Positions 8,192 to 16,591 of a stretch of 64,000 nucleotides of DNA are shown piece by piece. Within the stretch, counting starts at the first letter, position 1. Each line of letters begins with the position of its first letter. The position numbers and the translations under genes are program-made. The notes under the pieces were generated by a model. That model had not been told where the DNA came from. It ran no database searches and was given only the letters and a program-made list of their open reading frames with translations. The stretch comes from JBGSBR01 sp041730495 (GTDB lineage Bacteria; Patescibacteriota; Microgenomatia; UBA1406; GWC2-37-13), in contig JBGSBR010000004.1 of NCBI GenBank assembly GCA_041730495.1, positions 1 through 64,000 of the forward strand. The letters are read 5' to 3'.

Positions 8192-9910
8192 TTATGCTTC
8201 AGTAACACGCATTACCTCTTCGATAGTTGTCACACCTTGGATGGCTTTTAGATATCCGTCTTGTTTGATCAAGATCATGCCTTCTTCACAAGCTTGACGT
8301 TCTATTTCTTGTGCAGGTGCTTCTTTCAAGATTAATTTGTTGATCTCAGGTGTGATATTGAGAATCTCGAAGATACCGACACGTCCTAAGTAGCCAGTGT
8401 TATTACATTCTTCACACTTGCGTCCTCGGGCAAGCTGAATCGGTTCACCCTGACTGTATTGTTTTGGCAGTAAGGCGCCGAGAGAATCTTTGATTGTTTG
8501 TTGAATCTCTGCTGCAGGTTCATAAAACTCTTTGCAGTTATCACAGACACGTCTCACGATACGTTGAGACATAGCGATATTCACGACTGATGAGATCAAG
8601 AATGGTTCTCCACCGAGATCAAGCAAACGAGGGATCGCTGTGGCGGCGTCATTGGTGTGGAGTGTAGAGAAGACTAAATGACCGGTCAAAGCAGCTTGGA
8701 TGGCAAGCTGGGTTGTTTCTTTATCGCGGATTTCTCCGACCAAGATTATGTTCGGATCTTGACGCAAAAATGATCTGAGTCCAGTGGCAAATGTCAGTCC
8801 GGCCTGAGTATTAATCTGCACTTGGTTGATGCCTTCGATCTGATACTCGACTGGATCTTCGAGGGTGACGATATTCGTAGATTTCGTATTGAGTTTACTG
8901 AGCACGGAGTATAGCGTGGTGGTTTTACCAGATCCAGTCGGACCCGTCACTAGGACGATACCATAAGACCGATCGATTCCTTGTTCAAATCGCTGCAACT
9001 GCACACCATCAAGACCGAGCGATTTAAGAGTCGGGATTCCTCCACTCTTACGAAGCAAACGCATAACGACTTTTTCACCATACACTGTTGGGAGTGTTGA
9101 GACACGTAAATCAATTTCATCTTGTTCAGCTTTGTAGTTGAAACGCCCGTCTTGAGGGGTACGCTTTTCATCGATTTTCAGCTCAGAAAGAATCTTGATA
9201 CGTGAAACGAGTGATTCATGAATACTTTTTGGTAGAGACAGTTTTTCTTGCAAGATCCCATCGATGCGGTAACGCACACGCGTTTTGATATCAAGGGGTT
9301 CGATATGCACGTCTGAAGCACGACTTTTGATAGCATAATCAAGCACAGTATTGACAATCTTAGCGATAGGTGCTGCACTAAACTCTTTTTCTGCCTGAGC
9401 ATTTTGGACTGTGCGTGATGAGCTTGATGGTGCGACATCTGCGATCGCTTGTTCGACTGTGGGTGAGATATTTTTGCTGTAAGCGATACTCAATGTTTTT
9501 TCGATATCTTTGAGTGATGCAAGGACGAGTATGACTCTGATTCCTGTTTTCATCTCTAGGAAATCAATCAAACTGACGTTCAATGGATCGGCGGAAGCTA
9601 CATAAAGTGTTTTAGTATTTGGATCATATGAGTATGGGACAATCTGATGACGCTGTGCGATTGATTGACCGATGAAACCAAGAGCTTGTGGATCGATAGC
9701 TGTGGTAGCGATATTTACAAAAGGTACGTTGAGAAGTTCAGCTTTGGTTTGATAGATATCATCGGGAGAGATGTTGGTGTATTGTAGGAGATACTCATCA
9801 ATTGGCATCTCTTTTTTCAAAGATTCTACCTCATGAAGATTTGCAGCATTCTGATCAATGATATTCTTTTCGATAAGCCGACTAAGAAACAGCTTCGGAG
9901 AAATTCCCAT
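8192..9910 (-). CDS. pilB: Pilus extension ATPase PilB
   Basis: 572-residue GspE/PilB ATPase driving pilin polymerisation. N-terminal MshEN/T2SSE_N domain (about 1-145), linker, then the catalytic core: ASDVHIEP, Walker A GPTGSGKT (323-330), Walker B DPNIILVGEIRD, His box TGHLVFSTLHTND, and a tetracysteine zinc module (CDNC near 461, CEEC near 505). First gene of the pilB-pilT-pilC run, with a leaderless-type promoter overlapping that of the divergent clamp-loader gene. A second PilB is encoded at 51016-52680. Confidence 0.95.
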   Translation of the reverse strand: MGISPKLFLSRLIEKNIIDQNAANLHEVESLKKEMPIDEYLLQYTNISPDDIYQTKAELLNVPFVNIATTAIDPQALGFIGQSIAQRHQIVPYSYDPNTKTLYVASADPLNVSLIDFLEMKTGIRVILVLASLKDIEKTLSIAYSKNISPTVEQAIADVAPSSSSRTVQNAQAEKEFSAAPIAKIVNTVLDYAIKSRASDVHIEPLDIKTRVRYRIDGILQEKLSLPKSIHESLVSRIKILSELKIDEKRTPQDGRFNYKAEQDEIDLRVSTLPTVYGEKVVMRLLRKSGGIPTLKSLGLDGVQLQRFEQGIDRSYGIVLVTGPTGSGKTTTLYSVLSKLNTKSTNIVTLEDPVEYQIEGINQVQINTQAGLTFATGLRSFLRQDPNIILVGEIRDKETTQLAIQAALTGHLVFSTLHTNDAATAIPRLLDLGGEPFLISSVVNIAMSQRIVRRVCDNCKEFYEPAAEIQQTIKDSLGALLPKQYSQGEPIQLARGRKCEECNNTGYLGRVGIFEILNITPEINKLILKEAPAQEIERQACEEGMILIKQDGYLKAIQGVTTIEEVMRVTEA

Positions 9911-9916
9911 GTATTA

Positions 9917-9945
9917 AATATAGGGAGTGACGTGGTAAAATGCAA
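9917..9945 (-). promoter_or_regulatory. pilB promoter, leaderless type
   Basis: TTGCAT (9940-9945), 17 bp, TATATT (9917-9922), then exactly 6 nt to the pilB ATG at 9910. Transcription would begin at or next to the start codon. It overlaps the divergent promoter (TAAAAT at 9936-9941) of the gene at 9953. Confidence 0.7.
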
Positions 9946-9952
9946 TAGATCT

Positions 9953-10600
9953 ATGTATCCAATACTTTTCATTTCATCCCAACCCCAAGCCCTAGAGTCG
10001 TATATCGCTGCAAATGGTTATAGCGATTATCATCGATATGATATCACGCCTATCAAAACGACACTGAGTATGGATCAGATACGAGATCTCAAAAAACAGC
10101 TCTCGATCAAACCTGCTAAAAAAAGGCTGATTGTCTTACATCAGCTTGATAATGCAGGGATTGAAACGCAAAATGCTTTACTTAAAACCTTTGAAGAAAG
10201 TACACAAGATAATCAGTTCATCATGCCTGTGGCTCAGCTTAATAGTATCTTGCCTACGATCCAATCTCGTTGTCAGGTAGTACGAAGTGACGAATCAACA
10301 GAGCAGGTCATCACTGAAGCCGATTTAGATCAGTTATTTAAATCTTTACGAGAACCAAACTATGCTGTGATGAATTTGCCACTATTACAACTGACATCAA
10401 TCGATGAAGCGGTGATTTTACTCCAAGCAATAACTGTTTATCTTGAGGAAAAAATAAACAATGGTGATCTATACATCGCTCAGCTTTCCAAAAAAACATT
10501 GCAAATACTCGCACTAGTACGCAATAATAACCTGAATCCTCAGCTTGCCATCGACAACTGGCTGATCTTCGCTAAACGTACCGCTTTACAGATGAAATAA
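9953..10600 (+). CDS. holB: DNA polymerase III delta'-like clamp-loader subunit
   Basis: 215-residue protein resembling the N-terminal region of clamp-loader subunits: after MYPILFISS come LSMDQIRDLKKQL, KKRLIVLHQLDNAG, the hallmark TQNALLKTFEES and LPTIQSRCQVV (usual form NALLKTLEEPP...TIxSRCQ). Walker A is absent, as in delta'. It is much shorter than typical HolB (about 330), lacking most of the collar domain. Start 9953 is chosen because a longer form from 9833 would overlap pilB. Placement inside a pilus cluster is probably incidental. Confidence 0.75.
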   Translation: MYPILFISSQPQALESYIAANGYSDYHRYDITPIKTTLSMDQIRDLKKQLSIKPAKKRLIVLHQLDNAGIETQNALLKTFEESTQDNQFIMPVAQLNSILPTIQSRCQVVRSDESTEQVITEADLDQLFKSLREPNYAVMNLPLLQLTSIDEAVILLQAITVYLEEKINNGDLYIAQLSKKTLQILALVRNNNLNPQLAIDNWLIFAKRTALQMK

Positions 10601-10614
10601 GATGTATCTATAAT
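10585..10614 (+). promoter_or_regulatory. Promoter of the minor pseudopilin operon, leaderless type
   Basis: TTTACA (10585-10590), 18-bp spacer, TATAAT (10609-10614), then 6 nt to the ATG at 10621. It lies at the very end of the clamp-loader gene. Confidence 0.65.
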
Positions 10615-10620
10615 GATGGA

Positions 10621-11073
10621 ATGTACAGAAAAGGATTTACACTTCTTGAGATCATGATTGCGATTAGTATCCTTAGTGTTTTGGTTGGTGTTAGTGCTAC
10701 TGCTTATTCTGTTTATATTCGCAACTCACGTGATGCTCGACGTATCGTAGATCTTGAAAGTTTACGTTCTGGTTTAGAGCTGTATCGGAGTAACTCAATT
10801 AATGGCGCTTATCCTGATGATTTAGATAATTTGATTGATGATGGATTTCTTGATGTCATCCCTGTCGATCCATCAAATGACCCAGATCAAGGTTACACGT
10901 ATACATATACAACATTTCCTAGTGGTTGTGATGACGCTGGCACGACTTCATACTGTACGAACTATAATCTGAATGTAACTCTAGAAAACGGGGCTGATTA
11001 TAATATCGGACCGACTACTCCAGGTGGACTTAATAATGCTCCCACGCCGACACCCACCGGTGGAGTAAATTAA
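10621..11073 (+). CDS. Minor pseudopilin
   Basis: 150-residue prepilin-like protein: leader MYRKG, then FTLLEIMIAISILSVLVG with Glu5, then NSRDARRIVDLESLRSGLELY. The tail has two Cys (about 103 and 111) and ends in a Pro/Thr stretch (APTPTPTGG). First gene of a plus-strand run of four pseudopilins with tight spacing, resembling the minor-pilin operons that form the tip or priming complex of type IV pili. The exact subtype (FimU, PilV and so on) is not assignable. Confidence 0.8.
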   Translation: MYRKGFTLLEIMIAISILSVLVGVSATAYSVYIRNSRDARRIVDLESLRSGLELYRSNSINGAYPDDLDNLIDDGFLDVIPVDPSNDPDQGYTYTYTTFPSGCDDAGTTSYCTNYNLNVTLENGADYNIGPTTPGGLNNAPTPTPTGGVN

Positions 11074-11081
11074 ACTAATCT

Positions 11082-11567
11082 ATGAAACATGGTTTTACCT
11101 TGATTGAAATCATTGTGATGGTCGGTATTATCGGGGTGTTTATGGGTACAGGTGTCGTCGTTTATAGTCGCACGATTCACAAAAACAACTTCACAAAAGA
11201 TATTGATACAGTCGTCGACATCCTTCATATCGCCAAACAGAAAACAATTTCTCGTGACACAAGCGGTGTTCCAAGTTGCCCTACCTTTGCAGGTTATGCA
11301 GTATTATTTGATCCTGATAATAATCGTATAGTGCTAGAAGTTGGCTGTGGCGGATTTAGTCATGGGATTAGTACCTATGATTTACAGAATGCAACGTTTG
11401 ATAATATTGTTACTCCAACCTTAGTTGAGTTTCTTGAACCATATGGAAGTCTAGCTGCTGATAGTACTATTAGACTGAAGTATCCACCGACCGAGCAATG
11501 CACAAATGTTACTATCAGTGCTACCGGTTTGATCGAAAAAGATCCTGAGCCATTTGATTGTATATGA
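11082..11567 (+). CDS. Minor pseudopilin (GspH/FimT-like)
   Basis: 161 residues: MKHG/FTLIEIIVMVGIIGVFMGTGVVVYS. The length, the early helix break and the strand-rich remainder fit GspH/FimT-type minor pilins; Cys occur at about 65, 88, 146 and 160. Eight nt behind the previous gene; its TGA overlaps the next ATG (ATGA), implying translational coupling. Likely part of the pilus tip complex. Confidence 0.78.
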   Translation: MKHGFTLIEIIVMVGIIGVFMGTGVVVYSRTIHKNNFTKDIDTVVDILHIAKQKTISRDTSGVPSCPTFAGYAVLFDPDNNRIVLEVGCGGFSHGISTYDLQNATFDNIVTPTLVEFLEPYGSLAADSTIRLKYPPTEQCTNVTISATGLIEKDPEPFDCI

Positions 11568-12049
11568 AAAAAAACCAAGGTTTTACTATCATAGAGCTGA
11601 TTATTTTTATCACACTACTCAGTACGATCCTGGTCGTCGCTGCAAGCTATGTCACACGACTACTTTATAACATGACGACCAATGAGCATCGTGTAAAAGC
11701 GCGTTTTTATGCGGAAGAGGTTGTTGAATGGCTCAATGGTGAAAGACAATCTGATTGGCAAGCATTCCAAAACGAAGCCTCTGTTGCTGGCACTGTTTAT
11801 TGTCTTAATGGGACAATCTCACTCGACACGCTGCTACAAGATCTCACACCTGGTGCATGTTCAGGCACGAATAATGGTTATGTAGGTGTGGGTAATCGAG
11901 CGCCTAAGATTTTCAAGCGAGAACTGACACTTACCAAAAATACTGCATCAAATGCGACTCAGGTAACCGCACGTATTACAGTCTCATGGGTGGATCGTGA
12001 TATCGAGTACTCAGTCCCTATTGAAACAATTTACTCAATTTATGAATAG
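11564..12049 (+). CDS. Minor pseudopilin
   Basis: 161 residues beginning MKKNQG/FTIIELIIFITLLSTIL. ATG 11564 is preferred over an upstream TTG at 11558 because it gives a normal leader and a 4-bp ATGA overlap with the preceding gene. Followed by VKARFYAEEVVEWLNGERQ, a PilV/GspI-like stretch. Two Cys (about 76 and 98) could form a disulfide. Third of four coupled pseudopilins. Confidence 0.78.
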   Translation: MKKNQGFTIIELIIFITLLSTILVVAASYVTRLLYNMTTNEHRVKARFYAEEVVEWLNGERQSDWQAFQNEASVAGTVYCLNGTISLDTLLQDLTPGACSGTNNGYVGVGNRAPKIFKRELTLTKNTASNATQVTARITVSWVDRDIEYSVPIETIYSIYE

Positions 12050-12602
12050 TCGGAAATCAAAGAAAACGGGATTCACATTGATTGAGATCTTGATTGTAAT
12101 TGGCATTATTGGTGTCATCATACCGACACTTTTTACAATTATTTTCATCATCTTGCAGCAACAAGCTCGTATCTATCGTCTTGTCGAAACCAAACGACAA
12201 GGTGATTATATGTTGACGTTCATCAAAGAAAAAATAACCCGAGAAGCTGGTGGAATCGTAAATGAGCTTGGTGAAACTCAGTGTAATGTCACAGGAGATC
12301 AGCATGTTTCCTCAAACTCAGGCGATCAGTTTACTTTTACAACCAAAAATGATGCGAGTGAAACGTTCGACTTTACCACGAATAATAGTATCTTGACGTA
12401 TAGTGAAAATACGGGTCTTACCACAAATATGCATAATGCGAATGTGCAGATTGATGGCATTGCGTTTTCATGTATTAAAAGAACTGCCTTTTCCCAACCG
12501 CTTATCACTGTTAATTTCAATGTAACTTTCTATGATCCGACACCGACGGATCGTGAAGGAACAGTAGAGCTCCCCTATCAATCTAAATTTTTACTTCGTT
12601 AA
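12042..12602 (+). CDS. Minor pseudopilin (PilW/GspJ-like)
   Basis: 186 residues: MNSRKSKKTG/FTLIEILIVIGIIGVIIPTLF, then the PilW/GspJ-type QQQARIYRLVETKRQGDYML. The start at 12042 gives an 8-bp overlap (ATGAATAG) with the previous stop; an in-frame start at 11997 would make an abnormally long leader. Last of the four minor pseudopilins; pilM follows after 47 nt with its own promoter. Confidence 0.78.
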   Translation: MNSRKSKKTGFTLIEILIVIGIIGVIIPTLFTIIFIILQQQARIYRLVETKRQGDYMLTFIKEKITREAGGIVNELGETQCNVTGDQHVSSNSGDQFTFTTKNDASETFDFTTNNSILTYSENTGLTTNMHNANVQIDGIAFSCIKRTAFSQPLITVNFNVTFYDPTPTDREGTVELPYQSKFLLR

Positions 12603-12613
12603 GCTGATTTGGA

Positions 12614-12643
12614 TTGATTTTTCTTCTCTATTTCTGCTAATCT
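12614..12643 (+). promoter_or_regulatory. pilM promoter, leaderless type
   Basis: TTGATT (12614-12619), 18-bp spacer, TAATCT (12638-12643), then 6 nt to the pilM ATG at 12650. Confidence 0.55.
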
Positions 12644-12649
12644 GTATGC

Positions 12650-13669
12650 ATGGCAAACTCTCTTTTTGCAGTGGATATCAATGAAAAATACACTCGTATT
12701 GCGCATCTCAATGTACTTAAGAATAAACAAGTTGAGCTGTTATCGCTTGGAGTAGACGATACTACTCCAAATTTTTTCCTCAATCTCACGACTGCAATTG
12801 CTCAACAACAAGCCAAAGTAATCATGAAGCTCACAGAGCAGCTACATCTCAAAAATGATCAGATATCAGTCGTCATCCCTGATTCATTCACCTATTCACA
12901 GGTTTTGATCATGCCAAATCTAAAAGAACAAGAGTTGGTTCAGTCGATTCGTTTACAAGCAGATGAGTTTGTTCCACTTCCCATCGACGAGGTTTATATC
13001 GATCTTGAAGTAATCACCAAGCTTCCCAATGATATGTTACTTATCCTCATCGTGGCGGCACAAAAGAAGATAGTTGATCATATTGCTATGACGATGGAGC
13101 TTGCGAAGTTGCAATCTGTATCTCTTGAAAACGAGTTGAGTGCTGTTGGTCGCTTTGTTTCAGAAGTATTCAAAATTAGCACTGAGCCATCACTTATCAT
13201 CAACTTTGGTTTTCGTAGTAGTTCTTTGTATGTCGTCAACCCTGCACTACCACATTTCCAGGTCACTCGATCGACGCGTATCGGACTTGAGCTCTTGATC
13301 CGTGATCTGAAAGTAAATCTCAACTGGGAAGATGCGCAGACCTACGAAGCTCTCAAAACAATTGGTCTCAGTGAAAGTGGTTCTGTAAATATCAATGCTG
13401 TCGTGTATCCGATCATGAATGAGCTCTTAAGTGAGATTCAGAAAACTATCCTTCAAGTCAAAGATAAATTAAATTTACCGATCAGAAATATTTATCTGTT
13501 TAACTACAATAATCATGTCGCGCATCTTACTGAAACAATTCAAGCTAAAACTGGATTACCAACATTTGATTTTCCGATTGCTACTATCTTGAAACCCAAT
13601 CCCATCACGAAGTCGTTTCAAAATAATTTATCACCGTTTGTAGGAGTGATTGCTACTCATATCAGATGA
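12650..13669 (+). CDS. pilM: Type IV pilus assembly protein PilM
   Basis: 339-residue cytoplasmic actin-like protein that binds the PilN N-terminus and links the motor to the alignment complex. It starts LFAVDINEKYTRIAHL (nucleotide-binding loop). The region SVVIPDSFTYSQVLIMP then EQELVQSIRLQADEFVPLP is the PilM family signature (normally EAxxFIPxP). PilN and PilO follow, with an ATGA overlap between pilM and pilN, so a PilMNO complex is encoded. Confidence 0.9.
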   Translation: MANSLFAVDINEKYTRIAHLNVLKNKQVELLSLGVDDTTPNFFLNLTTAIAQQQAKVIMKLTEQLHLKNDQISVVIPDSFTYSQVLIMPNLKEQELVQSIRLQADEFVPLPIDEVYIDLEVITKLPNDMLLILIVAAQKKIVDHIAMTMELAKLQSVSLENELSAVGRFVSEVFKISTEPSLIINFGFRSSSLYVVNPALPHFQVTRSTRIGLELLIRDLKVNLNWEDAQTYEALKTIGLSESGSVNINAVVYPIMNELLSEIQKTILQVKDKLNLPIRNIYLFNYNNHVAHLTETIQAKTGLPTFDFPIATILKPNPITKSFQNNLSPFVGVIATHIR

Positions 13670-14238
13670 AAAAACATGTTAATCTCATCTTGCAACGTCA
13701 AGCTTCGAGCGGTCCAACCGAATGGATGAAACGGATTCGCTCAGCGGCAGTGGTTTTGTGTGTTTTTTTTGCGATAGTAATCATCATTGAGATACTCGCA
13801 GTAGTCTTTATGCAGCGTAAAGTAGCTAATTTAGAAAATACAAAAAAAGTTTCATCACAGTATCTACTGCGTAACAAAGAGTTAGAACAAAAAATAGAGT
13901 TCTTTCTTTATAAATATAATTTGCTTAAAACGTATCTCGAAGATGATGCTGAGGTATATAGCTATTACAATTTGCTACTCACATTGCTCACAACTATTGA
14001 AGTAGATGCTACGCTGACACAGTTTAATATGGATTCTACAAATCTTGCCAACTTCTCCTTGACGTTTGATTCGTATGAAGATGCGATCAAGTTTGTCGAT
14101 TTAGTCGAGTCACCTGCCTTTCTCAATTATTTTGAAACATTACAGTTAAATAATTTTGCCTTTAACTCAAGCACGACATCATATGATTTAGTGTTGATCG
14201 GTCAGTTTAAAGCTATAGAAAACAATGAAAATCAGTAA
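13666..14238 (+). CDS. pilN: Type IV pilus assembly protein PilN
   Basis: 190-residue bitopic membrane protein. A short N-terminus with the PilM-binding motif (MKKHVNLILQRQ, akin to INLLP), one membrane helix (about 29-50), a coiled coil (55-85) and a small alpha/beta domain. Overlaps pilM by 4 bp and pilO by 14 bp. It pairs with PilO through its coiled coil. Confidence 0.85.
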   Translation: MKKHVNLILQRQASSGPTEWMKRIRSAAVVLCVFFAIVIIIEILAVVFMQRKVANLENTKKVSSQYLLRNKELEQKIEFFLYKYNLLKTYLEDDAEVYSYYNLLLTLLTTIEVDATLTQFNMDSTNLANFSLTFDSYEDAIKFVDLVESPAFLNYFETLQLNNFAFNSSTTSYDLVLIGQFKAIENNENQ

Positions 14239-14842
14239 ACTTGCCATCCAATCAGTGATTCATAATAGTTATTTCGTGACGACGAGTATTGTGACGTTAC
14301 TTGCACTGATACTGGTCGGTAGTACTATTATGCTTTCCAAGAGTTTATATGATACTTACTCAGAAGCGCAGCTATTACAAGCTGATGTCGATGAAACTCA
14401 AAGACAGGTGGACATCGTCAAAAAGAATAAAGATTTAATTGAAACAAATGTCGATGAGTATAATGCCGCTTTGGAAAAATTGATTCCAGATGATGAAAGT
14501 TACTTTTTAGTAATCTCTGCTTTAGAACAACTTGAGCAACAAACTGGGATTACGATCAAAGAATATAATATCGATCTGGCCGCCACGACGCAGGAGAAGC
14601 TATCATTGACGGTCAATACACAGGGTGATATCAGTTCGATCGACAGATTTTTGCAGAACTACAAATTTATTAGTGGTCGATTGATCACCAACGAAAGTTT
14701 GATTATCTCTCCTCAACAACTTGAAAGTGTCGCTTTCTCTCTCAATTTTTATCATTCTCCGTATGTCCCAGGTAGTGTTCAAGCTTCTACACTCACAGAA
14801 GCAGATATACAGTATGTTACGGATATTATTAGCCAGCTATAA
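14225..14842 (+). CDS. pilO: Type IV pilus assembly protein PilO
   Basis: 205-residue bitopic protein: cytoplasmic tail, one membrane helix (about 17-40), coiled coil (43-85, rich in QAD/VDE heptads) and a ferredoxin-like domain (LEQQTGITIKEYN). It closes the pilMNO operon. No PilP or secretin gene follows, consistent with a cell lacking an outer membrane. Confidence 0.83.
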   Translation: MKISKLAIQSVIHNSYFVTTSIVTLLALILVGSTIMLSKSLYDTYSEAQLLQADVDETQRQVDIVKKNKDLIETNVDEYNAALEKLIPDDESYFLVISALEQLEQQTGITIKEYNIDLAATTQEKLSLTVNTQGDISSIDRFLQNYKFISGRLITNESLIISPQQLESVAFSLNFYHSPYVPGSVQASTLTEADIQYVTDIISQL

Positions 14843-14854
14843 AGGAGAAGTTAT

Positions 14855-15109
14855 TTACTCAGTGAAGTTTACGTTCTTAGGATTTTTGAGAAGTTTACCT
14901 AAACCTTCAGAGATTTGTGCACCTTTTTCAGTCCAGTAATCAAATTTCTTTTTTTCGATGGTGATTTCTGCAGGATCTCGCATTGGATTATAGGTACCCA
15001 CTTTTTCGATATAAGCACCGTCTCTTTTTTTACGTTTGTCGATAGCGACAATGCGATAAAAAGGACTCATTTTTTTTCCGAATCTCATTAATCTAAGTGT
15101 GACTGCCAT
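14855..15109 (-). CDS. rpsP: 30S ribosomal protein S16
   Basis: 84 residues: MAVTLRLMRFGKKMSPFYRIVAIDKRKKRDG is split by the family pattern (LRLxRxGxKxxPxYRIVxxDxRxxRDG) and followed by YIEKVGTYNP. Normal length. On the minus strand downstream of rnc; a TATAAT at 15139-15144 gives it a possible own -10 with a leader of about 28 nt. rimM and trmD, common partners, are not adjacent. Confidence 0.97.
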   Translation of the reverse strand: MAVTLRLMRFGKKMSPFYRIVAIDKRKKRDGAYIEKVGTYNPMRDPAEITIEKKKFDYWTEKGAQISEGLGKLLKNPKNVNFTE

Positions 15110-15147
15110 ATATTCAATTGCGAACGATTTAAAAGGTAATTATAACG

Positions 15148-15837
15148 CTACTTTCTCAATAATTCCAGTGCATTTTGAGCAGCTTGTTCTTCAGCTTGTT
15201 TTTTGGAAGCTCCGGTACCTTGAGCCAGCTGTTTGTTATGGACGATGACGGCGATAGTAAACATCTTATCATGCTCAGGACCGGTTTCTTCGAGGATGAT
15301 GTATTCAGGTAGTTCTTTGTACTTAGCTTGAGTTATTTCTTGAAGATAGCTTTTTGGTGAAAGGTAGAGTTTATTTTTGACGATATAATCAAGTTTATCG
15401 GTGAAAAGATATCGTACGATAAAGTTGTAGGCTACTTCGAAGCCTTGATCGATGAAAATTGCGGCAATAAGCGCTTCAAAACAGTCAGCGAGGATATTTT
15501 TCTTATCACGACCTTTACCTTTTTCTTCACCATGTGACAGTTGCAGATATTGTCCGAGGTTTAGATTTTTTGCAACTTCAGCGAGGCTCTCAGTACGGAC
15601 GATCGAGGCTTTGATATCGGTATAATCGCCTTCTGCTAGGTGCGGATAATGTCGATAGAGATAGATTGAGGTTGTCAGTGACAATACACTATCTCCTAGA
15701 AACTCTAGTTTTTCGTTTGAAGGCAGATGAAAGGTGCGATGTTCGTTGAGATATGATCTATGGATAAAAACATTTTCCAGTAATGTTTTATCTTTAAACT
15801 CAATTGCGATAGTTTTTTCAAGTTGTGGAAGGTTCAT
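15148..15837 (-). CDS. rnc: Ribonuclease III
   Basis: 229-residue dsRNA endonuclease processing rRNA precursors and structured leaders. N-terminal RNase III domain with signature NEKLEFLGDSVLS (about 41-53) and second acidic motif DCFEALIAAIFIDQG; C-terminal dsRBD (about 160-228) with GTGASKKQAEEQAAQNAL. The 5' end overlaps nusB by 20 bp, so the two are coupled. Confidence 0.96.
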   Translation of the reverse strand: MNLPQLEKTIAIEFKDKTLLENVFIHRSYLNEHRTFHLPSNEKLEFLGDSVLSLTTSIYLYRHYPHLAEGDYTDIKASIVRTESLAEVAKNLNLGQYLQLSHGEEKGKGRDKKNILADCFEALIAAIFIDQGFEVAYNFIVRYLFTDKLDYIVKNKLYLSPKSYLQEITQAKYKELPEYIILEETGPEHDKMFTIAVIVHNKQLAQGTGASKKQAEEQAAQNALELLRK

Positions 15838-16213
15838 TTTTGGTTTCTGAGTTAAATTCTTCTAATATTGATCCGAGTACTGCATTCACAAAGGCAAATG
15901 AGCGTTCGTTACCCATCTCTTTGGCGAGTTCAACAGCTTCGTTGATGATGACTTTGGGTGGTTCCTTTTTATCGTACATTAGTTCATATACTGCAAGGCG
16001 TAAGATACTGACGTCGATCCGGGCGACATTGTCGAGTGGGTACTTGGGTGCGTGTCGAGTGATTGTCTCATCGATAGCAGTTACATATTTTTGGATCTCA
16101 GGGGTGACTGGCTCTTTTGGATGAGGTAATTTGTGGCGTTGATCAGGAGCACTAAACGATGTAGCAAATAAATTCTCGATTATATTAACGCGCTCTTGGT
16201 GTCGAGGATCCAT
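15818..16213 (-). CDS. nusB: Transcription antitermination factor NusB
   Basis: 131-residue all-helical NusB, which with NusE/S10 binds boxA in rRNA leaders. Recognised by RIDVSILRLAVYELMYDKKEPPK interrupted at the conserved Arg-Ile-Asp and Glu-Leu positions, then VIINEAVELAKEMG and FVNAVLGSI. It lies 20 nt after rpmF and overlaps rnc: an rpmF-nusB-rnc unit. Confidence 0.93.
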   Translation of the reverse strand: MDPRHQERVNIIENLFATSFSAPDQRHKLPHPKEPVTPEIQKYVTAIDETITRHAPKYPLDNVARIDVSILRLAVYELMYDKKEPPKVIINEAVELAKEMGNERSFAFVNAVLGSILEEFNSETKNEPSTT

Positions 16214-16233
16214 AAATGGTGCACAGAAGCGGT

Positions 16234-16389
16234 TTATTTACCGCAATACTTACATTGTCGATGAGGAAGTTTCTTTTTTCCACATTCTTTACAAACAATG
16301 AGATTTGGCAATACTGAATCAAGTTCTCGTTGATTGAGTCTTTTACCTTTACGAGCTTTGGAATGTTTTCTTTTTGGTAGTGGAGCCAT
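16234..16389 (-). CDS. rpmF: 50S ribosomal protein L32
   Basis: 51 residues, read directly from the minus strand: starts MAPLPKRKHSKARKGKR and ends with a zinc ribbon, CKEC ... CKYCGK. The four Cys and the RKG(K)RR-like N-terminus are typical of L32. ATG at 16387-16389, stop 16234-16236. Upstream TATAAT (about 25 nt before ATG) is the likely -10. First gene of the rpmF-nusB-rnc unit. Confidence 0.95.
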   Translation of the reverse strand: MAPLPKRKHSKARKGKRLNQRELDSVLPNLIVCKECGKKKLPHRQCKYCGK

Positions 16390-16492
16390 GGTTCGTGTTA
16401 AAACTTTATTCTGTAATTATAGAACAATTTAATGTTTCAATAATATCATGGAGCGTAGGATTTATCAATTACGAATTATTTAGATTATGTCT

Positions 16493-16583
16493 CTGCAATA
16501 GATTCTGTCAGTCGGCTTTACCCGTAAGTGCTCACTGTTCGTTGCGCGCTTACGTGTCCCTTTCCTCCTGACACCTATTGCAG
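16493..16583. ncRNA. Candidate structured RNA or palindromic element of unknown class
   Basis: A 91-nt element between recG and rpmF. Closing stem: CTGCAATAG (16493-16501) pairs with CTATTGCAG (16575-16583), extended by TGTCAG / CTGACA. An internal stem CGTAAG-GC / GC-CTTACG (16523-16554) encloses a loop of about 14 nt. Between the stems is an asymmetric internal loop that is purine-rich on the minus strand. There is no T-tract, so it is not a simple terminator. Transcribed strand unknown. Confidence 0.5.
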
Positions 16584-16591
16584 ATTACTAT

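Noticed and set aside
16493..16583. RNase P RNA
   Set aside because: GAGGAAAG and ACAGAA are present in order, but the element is 91 nt and lacks the other conserved regions. A true RNase P RNA would be several times longer.
16493..16583. Signal recognition particle RNA
   Set aside because: The size is right but no GGAA tetraloop or symmetric S-domain loop is seen on either strand.
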